Source: Faucicola sp032089155 (GTDB lineage: Bacteria; Pseudomonadota; Gammaproteobacteria; Pseudomonadales; Moraxellaceae). Taken from it: 64,000 bases of DNA. The DNA lies in assembly GCA_032089155.1 (NCBI GenBank), contig DAMDEV010000001.1, positions 7,025 to 71,024 of the forward strand, given 5' to 3'. Numbering within the stretch: the first letter of the stretch is position 1; each line of letters opens with the position of its first letter. Below, piece by piece: positions 44,701 through 53,969 of this stretch. Below the pieces are notes generated by a model, which was not told the DNA's origin, made no database searches, and saw only the letters and a list, made by a program, of their open reading frames with translations. The position numbers and the translations under genes were made by a program.

Positions 44701-45497
44701 GGGGATTGGTCGGCAAATATCCCAAAATCTTTGATGATAACATCGTCGGGGAGGAAGCCAAAGACTTATTTGCCAATGCCCAAGCTATGATTGACAAATT
44801 AATCAAGGAAAAATTGGTCATAGCTAAAGCGGTGTTTAAACTAAGCCCTGCCCAACGCCCAAGCTCAGACACGGTGCAGGTACTCGATGAGCAAGGCAAT
44901 GTCGTGCATACCTTTGAGCATTTACGCCAGCAGTCTGATAAAGCCAGTGGTAAACCTAATTACAGCCTAGCGGATTTTATCAGTCCTGAAAAAACCGATT
45001 ATCTCGGTGGTTTTACCGTGTCATTGTTTGGCGCAGAAGCACTTGCTAATGACTATAAAGCCAAAGGCGATGATTATAGCGCCATCATGGCACAGGCGCT
45101 TTGCGACCGCTTTGCTGAAGCATTTGCTGAGCATTTGCATGAGTTGATTCGTAAACAGTATTGGGGCTACCAATCCGATGAAAATCTCACCAATGAAGAG
45201 CTGATTAAAGAAAAATACGTCGGTATCCGCCCTGCGCCGGGTTATCCTGCCTGCCCTGACCATACCGAAAAAGGCAAGCTGTTTGACTGGCTGGATACCA
45301 CCAACGCCATCGGCACGTATTTGACAGAAAGCTATGCGATGTACCCTGCGTCTAGTGTGAGTGGATTTTACTACTCGCACCCAGAGAGTGAGTATTTTAA
45401 TGTCGGTAAAATCAGTCAAGACCAGCTTGAAGATTATGCAGCGCGTAAAGGCTGGGATAAAGCTACAGCAGAAAAGTGGCTAAATCCGAATTTGTAA
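41730..45497 (+). CDS. metH: Cobalamin-dependent methionine synthase
   Basis: A 1255-aa cytosolic enzyme that transfers a methyl group from methyltetrahydrofolate to homocysteine through methylcobalamin. All four modules are visible: homocysteine-binding (FLDGAMGTEIQNYKL; zinc ligands in FNCALGAD, near 279, and GGCCGTTP, near 341), pterin-binding (NVGERTNVTGSKKF, and MDEAMLDSKAAM), B12-binding (KGDVHDIGKNIVGVVL, near 790, whose His is the lower cobalt ligand) and C-terminal reactivation domain (GIRPAPGYPACPDHTEK; AMYPASSVSGFYYSHPES). Length and motifs are complete. It reads alone with a ribosome site (aggacaag) and a strong terminator. Confidence 0.97.
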   Translation: MSISTSNAPTSHKPHDPANFQLTPPANFPFKAIQATNKVRLADLLKQRILFLDGAMGTEIQNYKLIEADYRGERFAGFGRDVKGNNDLLVLTQPHIIRDIHRSYLEAGADIIETNSFNGTQISMADYGMENLAYEINKSAAALARQVCDEVTATNPDKPRFVAGVIGPTSRTCSISPDVNDPAFRNVTFDELVDNYTEATYALIEGGADIILIETVFDTLNAKAAIFAVTGVFETIGFELPIMISGTITDASGRTLSGQTAEAFYNSIRHAKPISIGFNCALGADALKPHIKTLSDVCETFVSAHPNAGLPNEFGEYDETPEQTATMVADYAKSGLVNIVGGCCGTTPKHIAKIVEMTSPFAPRQLPDYKPACRLSGLEAFNITRDSLFVNVGERTNVTGSKKFLRLIKNEEYTEALDVARDQVEGGAQVVDINMDEAMLDSKAAMIHFVNLVASEPDISRLPLMIDSSKWDIIEAGLKCTQGKSVVNSISLKEGKTEFVQKAKLCQRYGAAIIVMAFDEDGQADSFERKIQICKRSYDILVDEIGFPSEDIIFDPNIFAVATGIEEHNNYGLDFINATRWITDNLPNAMVSGGVSNVSFSFRGNPIREAIHAVFLYHAIKNGMTMGIVNPAMLELYDDIEPDARNAIEDVILNRNQGESGQDATDHLMQVAENYLSGKKKDSTVDLSWRELPVEKRIEHALVKGVTTYINEDTEEARLKFPRPLDVIEGPLMDGMNVVGDLFGAGKMFLPQVVKSARVMKQAVAWLNPYIEKEKIAGETKGKVLMATVKGDVHDIGKNIVGVVLGCNGYDIIDLGVMVPCEKILQVAKDENVDIIGLSGLITPSLDEMVYVAKQMQEQGFNLPLLIGGATTSKAHTAVKIEPNYQNDAVVYVADASRAVGVATTLLSKEKRGDFISELRQEYGEVRERLANRQPKAAKLSYAESIEQGFQYDWANYTPPKPNQLGQVILDDYPLQNLLPYIDWTPFFISWGLVGKYPKIFDDNIVGEEAKDLFANAQAMIDKLIKEKLVIAKAVFKLSPAQRPSSDTVQVLDEQGNVVHTFEHLRQQSDKASGKPNYSLADFISPEKTDYLGGFTVSLFGAEALANDYKAKGDDYSAIMAQALCDRFAEAFAEHLHELIRKQYWGYQSDENLTNEELIKEKYVGIRPAPGYPACPDHTEKGKLFDWLDTTNAIGTYLTESYAMYPASSVSGFYYSHPESEYFNVGKISQDQLEDYAARKGWDKATAEKWLNPNL

Positions 45498-45513
45498 TTT
45501 AAAGTTAAAGCTA

Positions 45514-45544
45514 AAAAAACGACAATGTAGAGTTGTCGTTTTTT
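45514..45544. terminator. Bidirectional terminator between metH and the convergent gene
   Basis: A perfect 12-bp stem aaaaaacgacaa / ttgtcgtttttt, 7-base loop, serving metH on the plus strand and the 133-aa gene on the minus strand. Confidence 0.9.
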
Positions 45545-45555
45545 ATCACTGAGTA

Positions 45556-45957
45556 TTAATTAGAACAAATATCTAATCTATTGTCTTTGGTTTTATAACA
45601 CCATAGCGGATCTTTGGCTTTGTCCATTTGTTGATTCGATAAAATACGTAGCGTTTTACTGTTCCGTGAGTATTCAACTACCTCTTTGGTTTTACTATCA
45701 GTTTCATAGTAGACAGTCGGATAATCTTCCGACATGGTACTGGTTTCAAAGCGATAGGAATTTTGACCGATTTGTAAAATGGTATACATACCTCCTGCAC
45801 CACCACCCGTTTTTATAACGCAGCTTTGCTTAGCTTTTAATTGATTGTTTTTAAAAATATAACAAGTCCCAGTTTGGTCAGGATTTTCATGGGCAAAACT
45901 TGCTGATGATAGCAAGGTTAGTGCAGTCAGCGACAACAATTTTAATAACCTGTTCAT
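45556..45957 (-). CDS. Unknown exported protein (133 aa)
   Basis: A signal peptide is cleaved after SFA (about residue 22). The mature protein is about 110 residues of beta-rich sequence with four cysteines (GTCYIF, QSCVIK, LWCYKT, DICSN), probably two disulfides. There is a glycine-rich turn (KTGGGAGGM). No family is recognised. It is convergent with metH and lies 34 bases after the SIMPL gene on the same strand, so the two may be cotranscribed. A periplasmic location is inferred from the signal peptide. Confidence 0.65.
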   Translation of the reverse strand: MNRLLKLLSLTALTLLSSASFAHENPDQTGTCYIFKNNQLKAKQSCVIKTGGGAGGMYTILQIGQNSYRFETSTMSEDYPTVYYETDSKTKEVVEYSRNSKTLRILSNQQMDKAKDPLWCYKTKDNRLDICSN

Positions 45958-45991
45958 AAAATTTTCTTTTTAAAGCTCAGAAATAATTCAA

Positions 45992-46774
45992 TTATTGCTC
46001 AATCGCATAATCAATGGTGACAACGAGCCGCACCAATTTATCCACACCATCTTTATCATACGTCCCACCATAATCCGAATCATCGGTATCAAGGTTATGT
46101 GCATCCAAAATATTAAATGACCCTTGCGATGCTGAGCGCATCACCCCGACTTTGGCATGACCGGTTTTGGCAAACTCTTCGGCGCGTTTGTTGGCATCAT
46201 CGGTGGCTTTGGCAATCAAATCGTGCTTGATTTTCTCAAGGTCATTGAGCAGATATTGCGGTTTTTCAAACGTCACTGATTCATGGCTGATACGATAATT
46301 TTGCACTTGAGCGAGCATATTGGTGATTTTATTGAGTTCTTGACTGCTAATTGACAGCGTTTGGGTGGCTTTATAGCCATTTTGGCGGGTGCGAGTTTGT
46401 CCCTGCTCATCCACATAATCTTCATTATACGGCTCAACGCTTATGGGCGTGACATTTTGACTAGATACGCTAAAGCCTTTACTTGCCACAAACTGCTGCA
46501 GCGCTTTAAAGTCATTTTTACCATTGGCGAGCGCACCTGCATAGTCCTGTCCCCAAGCACTAACGCCCATTTGGATTTGGGCAAGATTGGCTTTGTAAGG
46601 GGCTTCTGCCAAACCTTTGACAGTGATTGTGCCAGACTGTTTTAGATTCTTAAACTGCGTGCCGAGTACAAATGCCGCAGCGATGAGACCGAGTGCCAAG
46701 ATAATACCAAAGATAATGAGCGGTAACGAGTTTTTATTATCGGTTTGTAGCGGTGGCGTAGGTAAGTTATTCAT
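45992..46774 (-). CDS. SIMPL (DUF541) domain protein, membrane-anchored
   Basis: A 260-aa protein with an uncleaved N-terminal membrane anchor (LPLIIFGIILALGLIAAAFVLGTQF, about residues 17-41). The rest is a SIMPL (DUF541) domain in the periplasm: SGTITVKGLAEAPYKANLAQIQMGVSA at its start, QNVTPISVEPYNEDY with QTRTRQNGYKATQTLSISSQ in the middle, and the conserved KATDDANKRAEEFAKTGHAKVGVM at the end. The family's biochemistry is not settled; some members affect oxidative stress resistance. It lies upstream of the 133-aa gene on the same strand. Confidence 0.85.
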   Translation of the reverse strand: MNNLPTPPLQTDNKNSLPLIIFGIILALGLIAAAFVLGTQFKNLKQSGTITVKGLAEAPYKANLAQIQMGVSAWGQDYAGALANGKNDFKALQQFVASKGFSVSSQNVTPISVEPYNEDYVDEQGQTRTRQNGYKATQTLSISSQELNKITNMLAQVQNYRISHESVTFEKPQYLLNDLEKIKHDLIAKATDDANKRAEEFAKTGHAKVGVMRSASQGSFNILDAHNLDTDDSDYGGTYDKDGVDKLVRLVVTIDYAIEQ

Positions 46775-46834
46775 ATCTCGTAGACCCTATATTTATTTAA
46801 TATCCCATAGAGTATAGCAAACAAATATTGAATA

Positions 46835-48901
46835 TTAATGTTTTTTTAGCGCGATGGTTTTCGCCAAATTGTCTAATTGCCGCATGGGTTGTTTGTTATC
46901 CGTGGGCTGCTGATAGCGGATTTGTCGATATAGCGCGGCAAGTGCTTGAATGGCTGCCTTATCGCTGACTTTTGGCTCAAGTCGAGTAAGCCAAGCCAGC
47001 ACCCCTTCACTATCCTGCCTGGCGAGCGTTTTGTCTTTTTTTGCCAAGCGATTGGATAACTGTACCATAATCCAATCATGCCTATCCCACACCCGGCGAC
47101 GACGCCACCACAGCCACAATCCAAATAGCGCAAGGACGCTCACAAGGGTGACAAACATCACCATCACTTGCTGATAGACAGATTGGATATTGAGCCATTT
47201 AAACAGCGATGACCGCTGGCGGTCTTGGTCATAGCCGACCACATCGCGTTGCCAATAGTAGCTAGCTTGGTCAAACAAGCGGCGCGCTTGCTGTAGCATT
47301 TGAAACTGTTGATAGCTAATTTGTCCTGCCACGCCCTCACCAAACATTTTTGCCCCAGCGTCTTGGGTGACAGTGTCCATACCCTGCTCGACCCGATTGG
47401 GTGCGACAAAACCCGTAGGATCTACACGCACCCAGCCGCGCCCTTGCACCCAAATCTCGCTCCATGCATGGGCATCCATTTGGCGTACTTCCCAACTTTT
47501 GCCATCACGCCCTAACTGCCCACCTTGATACCCGGCTACCACCCGAGCCGGCACACCTGCCGCTCGCATGAGGTAAGTAAAACTTGACGCATAATGCTCA
47601 CAAAACCCTGCACGGGTAGCAAATAAAAAATCATCGATGCGATTACTGCCCAAGGTAGGGGGTGATAAAGTGTAGCGAAACTGCTGGTTACGCATCCACT
47701 GGGCGATGGCGTTGGTATAGGCAATTGGGTCATCGCCTGCTTGGCGATACAGTCGCTGCGCAAATTCGCGACTTTGCGGATTACCGCCTACTGGCAATGC
47801 TAAATTGACCTGATGTTGCTGGGTGGATAAGGCTAAATTGATAGGCGCATCATCTAACCAATGCACTTGATAAGTGAAACGCTGATTGACAGTGTCCCAA
47901 TACCGCAGGGTAAAATCCGACGTCAGCCCAATGCCTCTTTGGTTGGTTATCGGATAATCAAGCCCAAATAACCAATTTTGTCCCGTCCGCTCCAAAATCA
48001 CCCGATAATCAGGGCTAACGGCTAAAGTAAAGCGTTTACTCAGCTTCAAGGTCGGCAATAACCAATCAGCAATCGGCTGATCGGGCGTCCAAAGCGAGGT
48101 GCGAGCATTGGCTCGCCAGGTGGTGCCATCAAAATCAGAAAACACCAAACCGCGCCAATATAAATTTTGTTGGCTTGGCTGCTGATTGCCAAATTCCACC
48201 CGAAATGCCAATTCAGTCGATTGACTGAGGTTGGCAAAATCGCCCGGTGACATACTGTCTGACATGCCGGTCTTTGCTTGCGCGCCGCTCAAATGCACCG
48301 ACCATAATGGCGGCAATCGGGGAAAAAATAAAAACAGAATAATGGTCAGAGGAATGGCTTGACCGACCAATAAGCCGAGCGTGCGGTAGCGTCCCGTACC
48401 ATCATCATTTTGCGCAATCATGGCAAACAGCACGACCATCGTGCCAATCGCCACTTGTAGCGTTGTAATCAAATCTTGGTTGATTAAAAACAGCCCTGCC
48501 AATACAAACAGTGATAAACTCAGCACCACATAGCCATCACGCCTGGTATACAATTCAAGTAGCTTACTGACGGCACACAATAGCAAAAACGCGATACCGA
48601 CATCCAATCCAAAGGCGGTACGATAGGTCAAATACAGCCCCACCAAGCTTGCAATGAATCCTGTGTACTGTATCAACTGTAATGAGCGCGGACGATACAA
48701 AGCGTTGGGCAACCAACGTCGCAGGGGTTGCAATTGAAAGATGATAATAAAAAAGGCATACACCGATAGCCAAATGGGTAGATTTTTGACATGAAAAGCC
48801 ACAATCAACAGTTGAGATAGCAATATCCACTGATATGCCGAGATTTGGTTTAGGCGCGCAGATAAGGTTAAGCTAGGGTGATTTGGGTTAGGGCGACTCA
48901 T
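46835..48901 (-). CDS. tgpA: TgpA-type membrane protein with transglutaminase-like domain
   Basis: A 688-aa protein of the DUF3488/TgpA type. The N-terminal 190 residues hold several membrane spans. The periplasmic transglutaminase domain has the catalytic triad in GFCEHYASSF (Cys near 431), DAHAWSEIWV (His near 478) and WVRVDPTG (Asp near 493). One further span near 580 (VMVMFVTLVSVLALFGLWLWW) is followed by a cytoplasmic tail. The start at 48901 shares ATGA with the upstream DUF58 gene. An upstream ATG at 48928 lies inside that gene. It is the last gene of the moxR-DUF58-tgpA operon. The family is linked to cell-envelope peptidase or crosslinking activity. Confidence 0.88.
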   Translation of the reverse strand: MSRPNPNHPSLTLSARLNQISAYQWILLSQLLIVAFHVKNLPIWLSVYAFFIIIFQLQPLRRWLPNALYRPRSLQLIQYTGFIASLVGLYLTYRTAFGLDVGIAFLLLCAVSKLLELYTRRDGYVVLSLSLFVLAGLFLINQDLITTLQVAIGTMVVLFAMIAQNDDGTGRYRTLGLLVGQAIPLTIILFLFFPRLPPLWSVHLSGAQAKTGMSDSMSPGDFANLSQSTELAFRVEFGNQQPSQQNLYWRGLVFSDFDGTTWRANARTSLWTPDQPIADWLLPTLKLSKRFTLAVSPDYRVILERTGQNWLFGLDYPITNQRGIGLTSDFTLRYWDTVNQRFTYQVHWLDDAPINLALSTQQHQVNLALPVGGNPQSREFAQRLYRQAGDDPIAYTNAIAQWMRNQQFRYTLSPPTLGSNRIDDFLFATRAGFCEHYASSFTYLMRAAGVPARVVAGYQGGQLGRDGKSWEVRQMDAHAWSEIWVQGRGWVRVDPTGFVAPNRVEQGMDTVTQDAGAKMFGEGVAGQISYQQFQMLQQARRLFDQASYYWQRDVVGYDQDRQRSSLFKWLNIQSVYQQVMVMFVTLVSVLALFGLWLWWRRRRVWDRHDWIMVQLSNRLAKKDKTLARQDSEGVLAWLTRLEPKVSDKAAIQALAALYRQIRYQQPTDNKQPMRQLDNLAKTIALKKH

Positions 48902-49914
48902 GGCGTTTTTGCCAATCTTAGCAAACATTGCTGACGAAATGCTTGTCCTTCACCTATTGCGCCTTCACCATCAGGCAGTCGCAATTGAAAAGCGATTTGG
49001 CTCTGGGTCAAACTATCCACCCCGTAGCGCAGCTGGCTGAGTTTTTCTTCATGCGTCACCGCAGGCATTTGATAGTAATCAAGTAATTGCTGCTGCCCCA
49101 CACTCTCCACAAAGCGTTTTGACATGAGTCCTTGCCCGCGCGCGACATGCGCCCACGAAATACGTGCCAATGATTCCCCTGGGACATAATTATCCAGCTG
49201 GTCAAAATCTTCCTGCCCTGCTTGGGTGTGTAAGGCAGCGGTTTGCTCATCATCAGATGGCACAAACTGACTGGCTTTCATCTCATAGCTCAGTGGCGCA
49301 GGATATATCCACGCGTGTCCTTCAAAAAACACATACGACCAAGCTTGCAAAATCCCTAATGGATATACGGTACTCACCGTGAGTCTAGGTAACACAAATT
49401 TGCCGCGTTTGTAGGCTGTTAACCATAAGCTGACCTGTTGCGGCGCTTGTATTTGACTGACCAACAGCCAATCATTTGGTTCGGACTGTGCATTGGGTTT
49501 GCGGTGTATCGGCTGTTTAAAGTCAAAGGCGTTGTTGGCAAAACTTAACCGAACTTGCCGATGCGGCTGGCTTGACTCACTACTAATTTGCAGTCGCACT
49601 TGCACTTTGTCACCCACTTGCGTGTCGCTGATATCCACCAATTTGATTTGTAACCCTGCCAAGTGGGCAAAGGTATAATGAATAGTCACGACCAATAGAC
49701 TACCTAACAAAAAGCACAAACCCAACACCAAATTATTGGCATAATTAATCCCTGCGACAAAGAGGATGATGAGTAAAAAAGCGTACAGCAATCCTTCTTT
49801 ACTCAAAAAAATATATACGTTGCGCAGGTTGAGGGTGATGTCGCGGCTGATCGGCGCTCGACGCTTAAACCATGTTTGCAAGTAGTTTTCAAGTCGCTGG
49901 CGAATGGCAAACAT
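48898..49914 (-). CDS. DUF58 domain protein
   Basis: A 338-aa membrane protein. Two membrane segments (LLYAFLLIILFVAGINYANNL, then VLGLCFLLGSLLVVTIHYTF, about residues 38-80) are followed by a cytoplasmic von Willebrand-like DUF58 domain with the core GQEDFDQLDNYVPGESLARISWAHVARGQGLMSKRF. DUF58 proteins normally go with a MoxR ATPase and a TgpA protein, exactly as here, and probably form a membrane complex with them. It shares ATGA with tgpA and lies 95 bases after moxR. Confidence 0.85.
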   Translation of the reverse strand: MFAIRQRLENYLQTWFKRRAPISRDITLNLRNVYIFLSKEGLLYAFLLIILFVAGINYANNLVLGLCFLLGSLLVVTIHYTFAHLAGLQIKLVDISDTQVGDKVQVRLQISSESSQPHRQVRLSFANNAFDFKQPIHRKPNAQSEPNDWLLVSQIQAPQQVSLWLTAYKRGKFVLPRLTVSTVYPLGILQAWSYVFFEGHAWIYPAPLSYEMKASQFVPSDDEQTAALHTQAGQEDFDQLDNYVPGESLARISWAHVARGQGLMSKRFVESVGQQQLLDYYQMPAVTHEEKLSQLRYGVDSLTQSQIAFQLRLPDGEGAIGEGQAFRQQCLLRLAKTP

Positions 49915-50009
49915 GATAGGCGCGGGCTCTTAATCGGATAATTTAATCGGATAATAAAAATACAGCAATGAGAAATTTTTTAACGCTAAAATACTTTATA
50001 CATCATGGT

Positions 50010-50969
50010 TTATACCAGTACCGGCACTTGGCGTAATAACTGGGTCGCAATCGATTGGGGCTGCTCACCGCCCAAATGATTAAATGAGATAAAAGCTTGC
50101 CCCAAGCGATGATCAACGACGGCAGCAAATACCGCTTGGATATCTTCTGGCGTCACTTCATGGTAGCCACCCAAATATGCAAAGGCTTGTGCCGCTTGCT
50201 TGAGCGCTAGCACACCACGGGTAGATAGACCATGATATTCTCGGCTCTCACGCGTTTTCGCCACCAATCGCTGCAAGTAGTCAATTACAACATCTGCGAT
50301 ATATACGTCTTTGGCTTGCGCTTGTGCCTGCTGCAATGACTGGGTATCTAACATCGGGGTAATTTGACTCAGCATCTGACGTCTATCTTTACCCAGTAGC
50401 AACTCTCGCTCTGCATTAACCGAGGGATAACCCAGCGATAAACACATCAAAAACCGATCCAGCTGTGACTCAGGTAAAATAAACACACCCGATTGCTGCG
50501 TCGGGTTTTGGGTGGCAATCACAAAAAAAGGTTCAGGGAGTTTTCGTGTTACCCCATCTTGTGACACTTGCCGCTCTTCCATCGCCTCTAACAGGGCAGA
50601 TTGGGTTTTTGGGCTTGAGCGATTAATTTCATCGGCAAGTAACAACTGACAAAATATCGGACCTGGCTTAAATTCAAATGTGCCAGTATCGGTTTTATAC
50701 AGCGAAATTCCTAAAATATCGGCAGGTAGCATATCGCTGGTAAATTGCACCCGATTAAACGATAACCCCAAATGGTTGGCAATCGCGTGCGCTAGCGTGG
50801 TTTTACCCATTCCTGGTAAATCTTGAAGCAGTAAATGACCATTGGCTAACAAACAAGCAACCGCCAGCTTCACCACCTCAGATTTATCCAACACGATCTC
50901 ATTAATACTCACCAGCATGGCTTGCAATCGTTGTTGTAACGGCTGATTGTCTAAGTTACCCATCACCAT
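50010..50969 (-). CDS. moxR: MoxR-type AAA+ ATPase
   Basis: A 319-aa AAA+ protein of the MoxR family. Walker A is PGMGKTTLAHAIANHL (about residues 53-69), Walker B is LLLADEINRSSPKTQSALLEAMEE, sensor 1 is PFFVIATQNPTQQSG and the arginine-finger part is LPESQLDRFLM. The lid domain ends with TPEDIQAVFAAVVDHRL. MoxR ATPases act as chaperones that mature or control partner proteins carrying VWA/DUF58 domains, and its partner is encoded directly downstream. ATG 50969 has aaagga upstream. A second ATG follows two codons later. Confidence 0.9.
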   Translation of the reverse strand: MVMGNLDNQPLQQRLQAMLVSINEIVLDKSEVVKLAVACLLANGHLLLQDLPGMGKTTLAHAIANHLGLSFNRVQFTSDMLPADILGISLYKTDTGTFEFKPGPIFCQLLLADEINRSSPKTQSALLEAMEERQVSQDGVTRKLPEPFFVIATQNPTQQSGVFILPESQLDRFLMCLSLGYPSVNAERELLLGKDRRQMLSQITPMLDTQSLQQAQAQAKDVYIADVVIDYLQRLVAKTRESREYHGLSTRGVLALKQAAQAFAYLGGYHEVTPEDIQAVFAAVVDHRLGQAFISFNHLGGEQPQSIATQLLRQVPVLV

Positions 50970-51093
50970 GTGGTTTATCCTTTAAAGGTTTAAATGTTGT
51001 TTATCAATCATGTTCACTAAAAATATCGCTAAAAGGCACAGCTTGCACTGCTCTAGCGATATTGCTGTGGATAAAGCATAGCCACAAAGCGAT

Positions 51094-51534
51094 TTAACGA
51101 AGCGTCGAAATATAAGCAATAATATCTTGGCGCACTTTGGCATCAGCAATCGGTTCAGAACGCATACGCGTTCCTGCGATGGTTTGTTTTGGATGGGCGA
51201 TATATTTATCCAAATTTTCCGCTGTCCACGTCATATTGCTGTTTTTTAGTGCGTCTGTATATTGATAATCGGTTAATAAGCCGGATTTTGCCCCATAAAT
51301 ACGCAGTAATTGTGGGCCTTTCTCGTTATTTCCTGGCTGCAGCTTGTGGCATTTTAAACAGGCTTCTTCGTATTGCTTTTTACCGTTATCGGCATCCCCT
51401 TGGCTATAAACGGGCAAGGTGACTGCTGGGCGCTGAGCAGGTGGCTGATTTTGACAACCTGTCGCAATGACGATACAAAGACCCAATCCTAGCATAGGCA
51501 ATCGGTTTGATTTATGAATGATTGTTTGGTGCAT
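51094..51534 (-). CDS. Monohaem c-type cytochrome lipoprotein
   Basis: A 146-aa protein with an N-terminal lipobox (IVIATGCQNQ, Cys near 27), so it is a lipoprotein exposed in the periplasm. One haem site, CLKCH (ACLKCHKLQPGN, about 59-63), and a later methionine (GTRMRSEPIADAK) as probable sixth ligand give a class I cytochrome c of about 100 residues, with the usual last helix VRQDIIAYISTLR. It would pass electrons between respiratory partners. Its partner is not adjacent: it stands between moxR and the fimX-like gene. Confidence 0.85.
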   Translation of the reverse strand: MHQTIIHKSNRLPMLGLGLCIVIATGCQNQPPAQRPAVTLPVYSQGDADNGKKQYEEACLKCHKLQPGNNEKGPQLLRIYGAKSGLLTDYQYTDALKNSNMTWTAENLDKYIAHPKQTIAGTRMRSEPIADAKVRQDIIAYISTLR

Positions 51535-51576
51535 TTTGGCTAACTCGTTTTTATCTTATAAATTCAGCGCTTGGAT

Positions 51577-53766
51577 TTAGCTTTGTTCAGTCTCGATGTG
51601 CATGGTGTCACTCGCTTTTTGCAAATATGCCCCTTGCAAATAACGCGCACCGACTGTCCACGCCGCTGACATGGCGGCAGGGTCTTCAATGAAGGGCATC
51701 AAACAACTGGAGCCGCGCTCAGTGATTTCGCGCACCACCGTTGCCACGGTATTGACATTTTCATTGTTGCTTAAATCTTTGATATAGCTGCGATCGAGTC
51801 GTACCAGCTGTGGTTTGACAAATTCTAATACTTCCATCGCGTTGACTGCCGAGCCAAAATTATAGATACCTAGGTGACAACCCATTTGGTTAAGCGCATT
51901 ACTTTGTTTGGCTGCCACCGCTAGATAATCCATTACCACGGTTTCATTAAACTGTAACGTCAACACCCCCGGCTCGCTGGTCTCTAACGCTTGCATCAAT
52001 CGACTCATAAAGCTTGGCAAGGTGGCATCTGCTAGTGATATCGGGCTTAAATGCACTAATAATCGGGCACTGGCATCGACCTCATGACGGTAACGTTTTA
52101 AGTCTTTACAGGCTTGAATTAACACCCAACGGTCGATTTTATCCATTAACTGATGTCTGGTCGCCACTTCTAAGAATTTATCAGGTGCCATTAAGCTGCC
52201 ATCGGCTAGCGGCAGGCGTAAAAACACCTCAAACATGTTACTGACATCGTTTTCAACATCATAAATCGGCTGATATAATAATTTAAATTTGCTATGTTCC
52301 AGCGCATCACGTAGCGATTCGTACAGCGCACCGTCATCACTGCTGGCAAAACTACTTGGGTCATATAGATAGAATAAATCTTTATCGTCGTTGCTGTCTT
52401 TATTGGCTTTGGCTGCCATGCCGACGGCTTGGATGACACGGTTAATAATAGTATTGGTATCAGGTGCACTGGCGTTGACTAAGGTTGCACCAATGGTTAC
52501 TGTAGTCTTAACCGTACGATGACCGATTTCAATAATGGTACTATTAATGTCGGCAACCAATTTTTGTCCTAACGCTGTCAAATCTTGTTGTCGCATATTA
52601 GGGATAATTAGCATAAACATGCTATCATTAAAACGGCTCAAATAGCCATTTTTCACCCGCTCTTCCCCAACAATCTCAGTGAGATGTTGCTCAAGAATAT
52701 TGGCAACGGCAACCACCACCCCATCAATCCCTTCAATCCCCACACTGGCATGGATTTTACCGATATTGTCGACGCGTAACGCCATCAAACCCACAGATAG
52801 GTTTTTCTCAACAATCACGTCACGCAGTCGGTGAAACAGTCTTTCAAAACCATGACGATTAAATAGCCCGGTGATTGAGTCAATACGTTCCATTGCTTCA
52901 AGTTTTTTGGCAAGCTCAGCACTATTGGTTTGTTCGTTGGGCTGGATAATGACTTGTAGACACGGCTGACCGTCATAGGTAGCAGCCGCTAACTGCAGCT
53001 TAGCCGCGAAGGTAGTATTATCTTTTCTAATACTTTCAAATTTAAATTCGACGTTTTTACGGTTGCCTTTTTCAAAGTCTTTCAAAAACGTTTTAAAATC
53101 TTGGATATTGTTGCGCGCAATCAAGTCAACAACGGGTATCCCCATCAATTCATCGAGCGTTTTAAATCCAAACATTTCAAGATAGGGCTCATTGGCATAA
53201 ATATGTAAGCCATCTTCAATATAAGCCACTGCACTCTTGGAGTTTTTGATAAGAATATTGGCACGCTGTTCGGCATCACTCAATACCATTTTTAGGCGCT
53301 CAAGCTCGCGCCCTAGTTTATGATGCTCGTGTTCACGGCAGATACGAATGGCCATACGCAGTAACTTATTTTTGCGCAAAGCATCCGCTGCACCCCAATA
53401 GGTATATAAAGGTAATAACTTATGGGTTTTATCAGGGTCGCTAACAAGCTGGGTCTGGGCTTGCTCATTGGCAGTTAATGCCTCTGGGTAAGAAGTCGCA
53501 TCATCAGGCAACAGAGCGATGACAGGGATGTGAGCATCATGGGCTCTTAAAATCTCTTTGACGTCTTTAAACGATAAATCATACGCATTCCCCATCAAAA
53601 TAATGTCCCAAGACTGGCGCAATAACTTTATCAGCTCGTCTTTGGCATCCAAAAATCCTAAATTAACCTGTCTATAATAATGTTTTTCTAATAACCCAAC
53701 CAAATGTTCGGCATACAGCTGGTTATCATCAATGATTAACAGGTTGAGTTGTTTTTGTTTTTGCAT
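51577..53766 (-). CDS. fimX: FimX-like REC-PAS-GGDEF-EAL protein (degenerate)
   Basis: A 729-aa protein with receiver, PAS, GGDEF and EAL domains in the order of FimX, the c-di-GMP-binding regulator of type IV pilus assembly and twitching motility. The receiver (LLIIDDNQLYAEHL, then DIILMGNAYD) has Asn where the phosphorylated Asp is expected. The GGDEF site reads RFNDSMFML and the EAL site reads FEVFLRLPLADG, both degenerate, so enzyme activity is unlikely and c-di-GMP binding by the EAL fold is the probable function. PAS is near 170-280 (YANEPYLEMFGFKTLDELMG). It is monocistronic by spacing. The unknown 588-aa gene lies upstream on the same strand. Confidence 0.82.
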   Translation of the reverse strand: MQKQKQLNLLIIDDNQLYAEHLVGLLEKHYYRQVNLGFLDAKDELIKLLRQSWDIILMGNAYDLSFKDVKEILRAHDAHIPVIALLPDDATSYPEALTANEQAQTQLVSDPDKTHKLLPLYTYWGAADALRKNKLLRMAIRICREHEHHKLGRELERLKMVLSDAEQRANILIKNSKSAVAYIEDGLHIYANEPYLEMFGFKTLDELMGIPVVDLIARNNIQDFKTFLKDFEKGNRKNVEFKFESIRKDNTTFAAKLQLAAATYDGQPCLQVIIQPNEQTNSAELAKKLEAMERIDSITGLFNRHGFERLFHRLRDVIVEKNLSVGLMALRVDNIGKIHASVGIEGIDGVVVAVANILEQHLTEIVGEERVKNGYLSRFNDSMFMLIIPNMRQQDLTALGQKLVADINSTIIEIGHRTVKTTVTIGATLVNASAPDTNTIINRVIQAVGMAAKANKDSNDDKDLFYLYDPSSFASSDDGALYESLRDALEHSKFKLLYQPIYDVENDVSNMFEVFLRLPLADGSLMAPDKFLEVATRHQLMDKIDRWVLIQACKDLKRYRHEVDASARLLVHLSPISLADATLPSFMSRLMQALETSEPGVLTLQFNETVVMDYLAVAAKQSNALNQMGCHLGIYNFGSAVNAMEVLEFVKPQLVRLDRSYIKDLSNNENVNTVATVVREITERGSSCLMPFIEDPAAMSAAWTVGARYLQGAYLQKASDTMHIETEQS

Positions 53767-53940
53767 CGATTCACTATCCCATTAAACGCTTGGTTTATAG
53801 AGCACTAAGCGACCTATTATAAGCGAATTTTTTGATAAATTATTTATAATATTAGATTCAATTTCTTATTATATGATTAATCAATCAAAACGGCTATAAA
53901 GATATGAAAATCTTTTATTTTTAATGGGTTAGATTTAATT

Positions 53941-53964
53941 TGGCAACTTTTGTTGCCATTTTTT
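53941..53964 (-). terminator. Hairpin downstream of the 588-aa gene
   Basis: A 7-bp stem tggcaac / gttgcca with a tttt loop, followed by T residues on the plus strand and by an AT-rich tract on the minus strand. Probably terminates the 588-aa gene that stops at 53970. Confidence 0.55.
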
Positions 53965-53969
53965 AGTGA